This document shows positions 14,079 through 17,498 of a DNA stretch of 17,498 nt, in pieces (position 1 is the stretch's first letter; each line of letters opens with the position of its first letter). The position numbers and the translations under genes are program-made. The stretch is taken from the NCBI GenBank assembly GCA_027066725.1, contig JAMONC010000039.1:1-17498 (forward strand). The letters run 5' to 3'. Source of the stretch: Desulfobacterales bacterium (GTDB lineage Bacteria; Desulfobacterota; Dissulfuribacteria; Dissulfuribacterales; JAMONC01). The notes beneath the pieces were generated by a model that worked only from the letters and a program-made list of their open reading frames with translations, ran no database searches and was not told where the DNA came from.

Positions 14079-14975
14079 TTAAGCTCTGAACAAGTGCTTC
14101 CAGAAGAATTTGATGTTGCCGTCCACATAGTCATCATACCCCTCTTTTAAAAGACTTTGGGCAAGACCCATGAAGACCCGACTAGATTTTGCATGCGGGT
14201 AAAGGTCCAATACTGCCCGCTGTCGTCTAACAGCTCTTGGAATTGCTTCATCTTGAGGAATAAATCCTAGGAAATTTAGAGAAAGCGTTCCCAAAAACCT
14301 ATCAACAACAGCAGCCAGTTGTTTAAAGACCTTTTGGGCTTCTTGGTCATCCTTGACCCAGTTTATAAGTACATAAAATGATTTTACTTGGTGCCTACTA
14401 AATAAAACTTTTATAAGTGCATAGGCATCAGTTATTGATGTAGGCTCAGGTGTCAGAATAACTACTCTTGCCTGAGCTGCTAAGTTAAAATAAACTACAT
14501 TATCTGATATACCAGCAGGGGTATCAATCAATAAAAGATCAATATCATCCCCCAGATCCTCCATTTCAGTAAGTAAAAATAACTTATCTGCATCACTTAA
14601 AGTTACAAGATCAGGTACACCTGAGCCTGCAGGAAGAATAAGAATGCCCCCCGGTCCTCTGATAAGTATTTCATCAAGACGTCTTTCCCCAGAAAAGACG
14701 TGTTTTATATTGTACTTTGGACAAAGTCCTAAAAGTACATCTATATTGGCAAGTCCAAGGTCTGCATCTAAAAGTAGAACCCTTTTCCCGCATCTTGAAA
14801 AAGCAAGGGCTAAGTTTGCAACAACATTTGTCTTCCCTACTCCACCTTTTCCACTTGTAAAAGAGATTACTCGTGGATACCTATACCTTTCTATCTTCTT
14901 TTCAAGGGCTATTGCCCCTTGAGTATTAGCTTTTCTTATCTGTTGCCATTGCTTAAGTGTTGCCGCCTGATCCAT
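14079..14975 (-). CDS. flhG: Flagellar number regulator FlhG (FleN/YlxH, MinD-like ATPase)
   Basis: MinD/ParA-type ATPase that limits flagellar number with the GTPase FlhF. The 298 residues begin with DQAATLKQW, the DQAxxLR-type helix that in known FlhG proteins stimulates FlhF GTPase (Lys replaces the final Arg). The deviant Walker A motif GKGGVGKT is at 42-49, followed by LLLDADLGLANIDVLLG and the switch segment LLIDTPAGIS. The C-terminal GNIKFFWKHLF is also typical. The ATG at 14975 has AGGAG five bases upstream and lies eight bases after flhF. In some species FlhG also restrains a sigma-54 activator such as FleQ; none is visible here. The gene is complete with no odd residue. Confidence 0.95.
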   Translation of the reverse strand: MDQAATLKQWQQIRKANTQGAIALEKKIERYRYPRVISFTSGKGGVGKTNVVANLALAFSRCGKRVLLLDADLGLANIDVLLGLCPKYNIKHVFSGERRLDEILIRGPGGILILPAGSGVPDLVTLSDADKLFLLTEMEDLGDDIDLLLIDTPAGISDNVVYFNLAAQARVVILTPEPTSITDAYALIKVLFSRHQVKSFYVLINWVKDDQEAQKVFKQLAAVVDRFLGTLSLNFLGFIPQDEAIPRAVRRQRAVLDLYPHAKSSRVFMGLAQSLLKEGYDDYVDGNIKFFWKHLFRA

Positions 14976-14983
14976 AAGGACTC

Positions 14984-16210
14984 CTACGAGATCCTCGCTT
15001 CTGTTTTTATATCTCTTATCGGCTGATCATAAATATAACTATTGATCAGCTTGTTTTCTCCCTTAATTCCAAGCGAGTTTAATCCTAATATTAAACTCAC
15101 TAATCTTTTTGCACTTGCAGGTTCAATATCTTCTGGGACCCTTTGCCCTGTAGTTAAATAGGAGATAGGAAGTCTTAATCCTAAAACAGGAGTTGATAGT
15201 ACTCCATAACTTTTTGTTTCATCGATCTTACTTAGTATCCAACCAGAGACTGGTAAGTCTTTATATAATTTAATAGTTCTTACAAGGTCTTCATGTTTTA
15301 AGGTTGCACAAAGAAGTACTTGGGCACTTAATTCAGGAATAGCATCAAAAAATCTTCCTAGTTCTTGTCTATGTTTACTATCCCAAGGGCTTCTCCCTGT
15401 AGTATCTACAAAAATAAAATCTTTATCTTTGTTAGCAGAAAATATACGAGCAAGATCTAGAGGATCTTGTGCTACTTCAAAGGGAATATCAATAAGTTTT
15501 GCATAACGCCTTAGTTGATCTATCCCTGCTAGTCTATAAGTATCAGTTGAAACTAATACCCCTTTTTTACCTTTCCTTATAACCAAATTAGCTGCAAGTT
15601 TTGCTAGTGTTGTAGTCTTCCCCACCCCTGTAGGACCAATAAATGCCCACCACATCGGAGGCTTAAAATCCTTGTCTTTAACGACATTGACTAATGAAAG
15701 TCCATAGTTATAAAGCCACCTTATAATTGTAATCCTATCCGTATTCTCTCCCACTTTATATTTGGATAAATAAGAAATAGCTATTCTTCTTTTTATCTCT
15801 GGTGGAAGTCCTAAAGAGTTTAGAACTGAATCCAACAGTCCCAATGGAATTACTTTATTGTCATATATTTGATTAAAAGAATTTGGGCTATTTATACTAG
15901 AAAATGATATTGCTAAGTTTTCAACAAGTCTTTTAAGTTCATTTATTTGACCTACTATTTCATCAATACCTATATTTTTATTACTGCTTATTATTTTACG
16001 ATCTTTTGTTCCTATAGATGACTTGCTTGATTCTATATCTTTATCAGGATCAACTGCAGCCATTACCTCTATATAGGAAATAACTGCTCCCTTGGCATCT
16101 CTTTTCTGACGCCTTCTAGTGTGAAGTATGACAGCATCTTCACCTAAAACTGCCTTCACTTCTTCTAAGGCCTTTGTCATATTTTCTGCTTCAAATCTTT
16201 TAATAATCAT
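14984..16210 (-). CDS. flhF: Flagellar biosynthesis SRP-type GTPase FlhF
   Basis: SRP-family GTPase that marks the site of flagellar assembly, usually a cell pole. The 408 residues have an N-terminal B domain (MIIKRFEAENMTKALEEVKA, then LGEDAVILHTRR), a variable charged linker, an N domain, and a G domain. G1 is GPTGVGKTTTLAKLAAN (from 192), followed by LVSTDTYRLAGIDQLRRYA, DTTGRS (from 269) and SKIDE (from 327). I chose the ATG at 16210 because known FlhF proteins begin at this point (M-x-[IV]-K-x-F). An in-frame ATG at 16252 would add 14 residues with no family support. The purine-rich stretch before 16210 includes AAGG and GGAAG. The gene follows flhA after 45 bases and precedes flhG by eight. 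A perfect sigma-28 -10 octamer lies inside its 3' end at 15016-15023, but without a TAAA box. Confidence 0.95.
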   Translation of the reverse strand: MIIKRFEAENMTKALEEVKAVLGEDAVILHTRRRQKRDAKGAVISYIEVMAAVDPDKDIESSKSSIGTKDRKIISSNKNIGIDEIVGQINELKRLVENLAISFSSINSPNSFNQIYDNKVIPLGLLDSVLNSLGLPPEIKRRIAISYLSKYKVGENTDRITIIRWLYNYGLSLVNVVKDKDFKPPMWWAFIGPTGVGKTTTLAKLAANLVIRKGKKGVLVSTDTYRLAGIDQLRRYAKLIDIPFEVAQDPLDLARIFSANKDKDFIFVDTTGRSPWDSKHRQELGRFFDAIPELSAQVLLCATLKHEDLVRTIKLYKDLPVSGWILSKIDETKSYGVLSTPVLGLRLPISYLTTGQRVPEDIEPASAKRLVSLILGLNSLGIKGENKLINSYIYDQPIRDIKTEARIS

Positions 16211-16255
16211 GGCTTCCGTCCCGCCTTGTGAGTTTGTGCAAAATCTATGCACACT

Positions 16256-17498
16256 TTAAATTTTTATGATAAAAATGGCTTCAAGGTTGATATTTGGCGG
16301 AATCTCTGAATGTGAGAGCACGATTACATTCGGCACAAACCTTTCTAAAAGCCTTCTTAAGTGCCGACGTATTGACGGTGAACAAAGGATAATTGCCTGA
16401 TGCCCCTGCTCTATAACTTGTTCTACTGCATTTTTTATTGAATTTACGATAGCTTGTGCAATACGTGGATCAAGTGTCAAGAAACTGCCTTGCTCTGTTT
16501 GCTGGATGTTACTTCTTATTTGCTCCTCTAAAGACGGATCTAAAGTCAAAACCCTTAATACCCCATCTTCTTCTAAAAGAGGCTTTACAATAGCACGTGA
16601 AAGCTTTTGTCTTACATACTCTGTAAGAATATCAGGATCTTTAGTCATAGGGCCATAGTCTGCAAGTGTCTCTATAATTGTCAAAAGGTCTCTTATAGAA
16701 ACCCTTTCTTTTACAAGGTTTTGAAGCACCTTTTGTATTACTCCAAGAGGTAGGGCATTTGTGACCTCTTCAACTGCTTTAGGATGCTTTTTAGAAACAA
16801 CATCAAGTAACTGTTGTACTTCCTGACGTCCTAAAAGCTCATGTGCATTTTGTCTAATAACTTCTGCAAGGTGTGTTGCAACAACTGTTGAAAGATCAAC
16901 TACTGTATAACCTGCCATTTGTGCCTCTTGAAGCGCAGACTCTGGTATCCAAAGTGCTGGAAGCCCAAAGGCAGGTTCTCTTGTCTCAATGCCCTGAATC
17001 TTTTTCTTAACACCTCCTGGATCCATTGCAAGAAGGTGTCCTATCATAAGCTCACCTTGAGCTACTTCTATCCCTTTTATCAAAATTACATATTGCCCTG
17101 GTGAAAGCTGTAAATTATCCCTTACATGAAGTGGTGGAACTATTATACCCATTTCTTGAGCAAACTGTTTCCTAATGGAGCGAATCCTCTCTAAAAGATC
17201 TCCACCTTGCTCCTCATCTACCAGAGGAATTAATCCATAACCTATCTCAAGCTCAAGTACATCTAATGATAAAAGGCTTTCTACCTCCTCAGGACTTCCT
17301 GCCTCTGGCTCAACAGGTGCCTTTGCCTCTTCCTCCTCCTTTGCAACAATAGCAGCTTGCTTTTTTCGCTCTTTAAAAGATATCCATGCAAGAGCACCAA
17401 CTCCACAAGAAAGAACAGTAAAAGGAATAGTTGGAAGCCCTGGCATCATACCAAATAAAAATACCAAAAATGCAGTAACTGCCATTGCCTCTGGTTGA
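16256..17498 (-). CDS. flhA: Flagellar type III export gate protein FlhA (5' end cut by window edge)
   Basis: Inner-membrane component of the flagellar export gate; its cytoplasmic domain forms a nonamer ring that receives chaperone-substrate complexes. The frame is open through the right edge (reading QPEAM at the cut). About 413 residues are present, out of the usual 690-700, so most membrane helices are missing. The remaining part starts with the last hydrophobic segments (TAFLVFLFGMMPGLPTIPF, then VLSCGVGALAWISF), then an acidic linker (KEEEEAKAPVEPEAGSPEEV). The FlhA cytoplasmic domain follows with LELEIGYGLIPLVDEEQGGD, LHVRDNLQLSPGQYVILIKG, VVDLSTVVATHLAEVIRQNA and RDLLTIIETLADYGP. Nothing suggests a frameshift. 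It begins the visible flhA-flhF-flhG-fliA-cheY order; flhB or other export genes probably lie upstream outside the window. Confidence 0.95.
   Translation of the reverse strand, partial: QPEAMAVTAFLVFLFGMMPGLPTIPFTVLSCGVGALAWISFKERKKQAAIVAKEEEEAKAPVEPEAGSPEEVESLLSLDVLELEIGYGLIPLVDEEQGGDLLERIRSIRKQFAQEMGIIVPPLHVRDNLQLSPGQYVILIKGIEVAQGELMIGHLLAMDPGGVKKKIQGIETREPAFGLPALWIPESALQEAQMAGYTVVDLSTVVATHLAEVIRQNAHELLGRQEVQQLLDVVSKKHPKAVEEVTNALPLGVIQKVLQNLVKERVSIRDLLTIIETLADYGPMTKDPDILTEYVRQKLSRAIVKPLLEEDGVLRVLTLDPSLEEQIRSNIQQTEQGSFLTLDPRIAQAIVNSIKNAVEQVIEQGHQAIILCSPSIRRHLRRLLERFVPNVIVLSHSEIPPNINLEAIFIIKI

Noticed and set aside
14644..14922. 92-residue plus-strand frame
   Set aside because: It is antisense to the Walker A region of flhG.
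1..17498. CRISPR arrays, tRNA or rRNA genes, insertion sequences, riboswitches, prophage
   Set aside because: No regularly spaced repeats, cloverleaf sequences, transposase motifs, known riboswitch cores or phage genes were seen on either strand.

Overview
The window is AT-rich bacterial chromosome, coding densely on both strands, with 13 complete genes and one gene cut at each edge. No gene-free stretch exceeds about 230 bases. I see no tRNA, rRNA, CRISPR array, insertion sequence or prophage gene. The gene set suggests a motile, Gram-negative anaerobe: a Ni-Fe CO dehydrogenase with a polyferredoxin, an LPS heptose epimerase, a prepilin peptidase, and FlhA/FlhF/FlhG/FliA. The FlhF-FlhG pair usually goes with polar flagella. 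The order flhA-flhF-flhG-fliA-cheY and the kinase with a Rossmann-like front end recall Desulfobacterota and relatives, possibly thermophilic. That placement is inference and no species is claimed.

Layout, left to right. (1) Positions 1-2268, minus strand: a cooF-like ferredoxin followed by cooS, which runs off the left edge. Upstream lies an array of alternating AAACTT/AAGTTT half-sites. (2) Positions 2471-5679, minus strand: a likely operon of a PAS sensor histidine kinase, hldD (LPS heptose) and pilD (prepilin peptidase). (3) Positions 5799-6458, plus strand: a DUSP23-like protein phosphatase, divergent from the kinase and meeting pseC tail to tail. (4) Positions 6455-8909, minus strand: pseB-pseC, the first two steps of pseudaminic acid synthesis, normally used to glycosylate flagellin. 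Here PseB carries a MerR-type DNA-binding domain at its N terminus. (5) Positions 9154-10707, plus strand: a REC/HD-GYP protein with a degenerate GGDEF-like tail, divergent from pseB. (6) Positions 10704-17498, minus strand: flagellar genes flhA (cut), flhF, flhG, fliA, cheY, an unusual fliL-like gene, a small basic protein and a DUF2802-like membrane protein.

Motility is the common thread. FlhA is the export gate, FlhF/FlhG set flagellar position and number, FliA is the late-gene sigma factor, CheY controls the motor, and FliL-like proteins support the stator. PseB/PseC probably supply the flagellin sugar, and the HD-GYP protein probably lowers c-di-GMP. Sigma-28-like promoter elements lie upstream of cheY (best), the HD-GYP gene and the histidine kinase (weaker), which would place them in the FliA regulon.

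The most unusual item is the MerR-PseB fusion: one polypeptide that looks able both to bind DNA and to turn over UDP-GlcNAc. Next are the cooF upstream array, the roughly 240-residue acidic tail on the FliL-like protein, and the HD-GYP/degenerate-GGDEF order.
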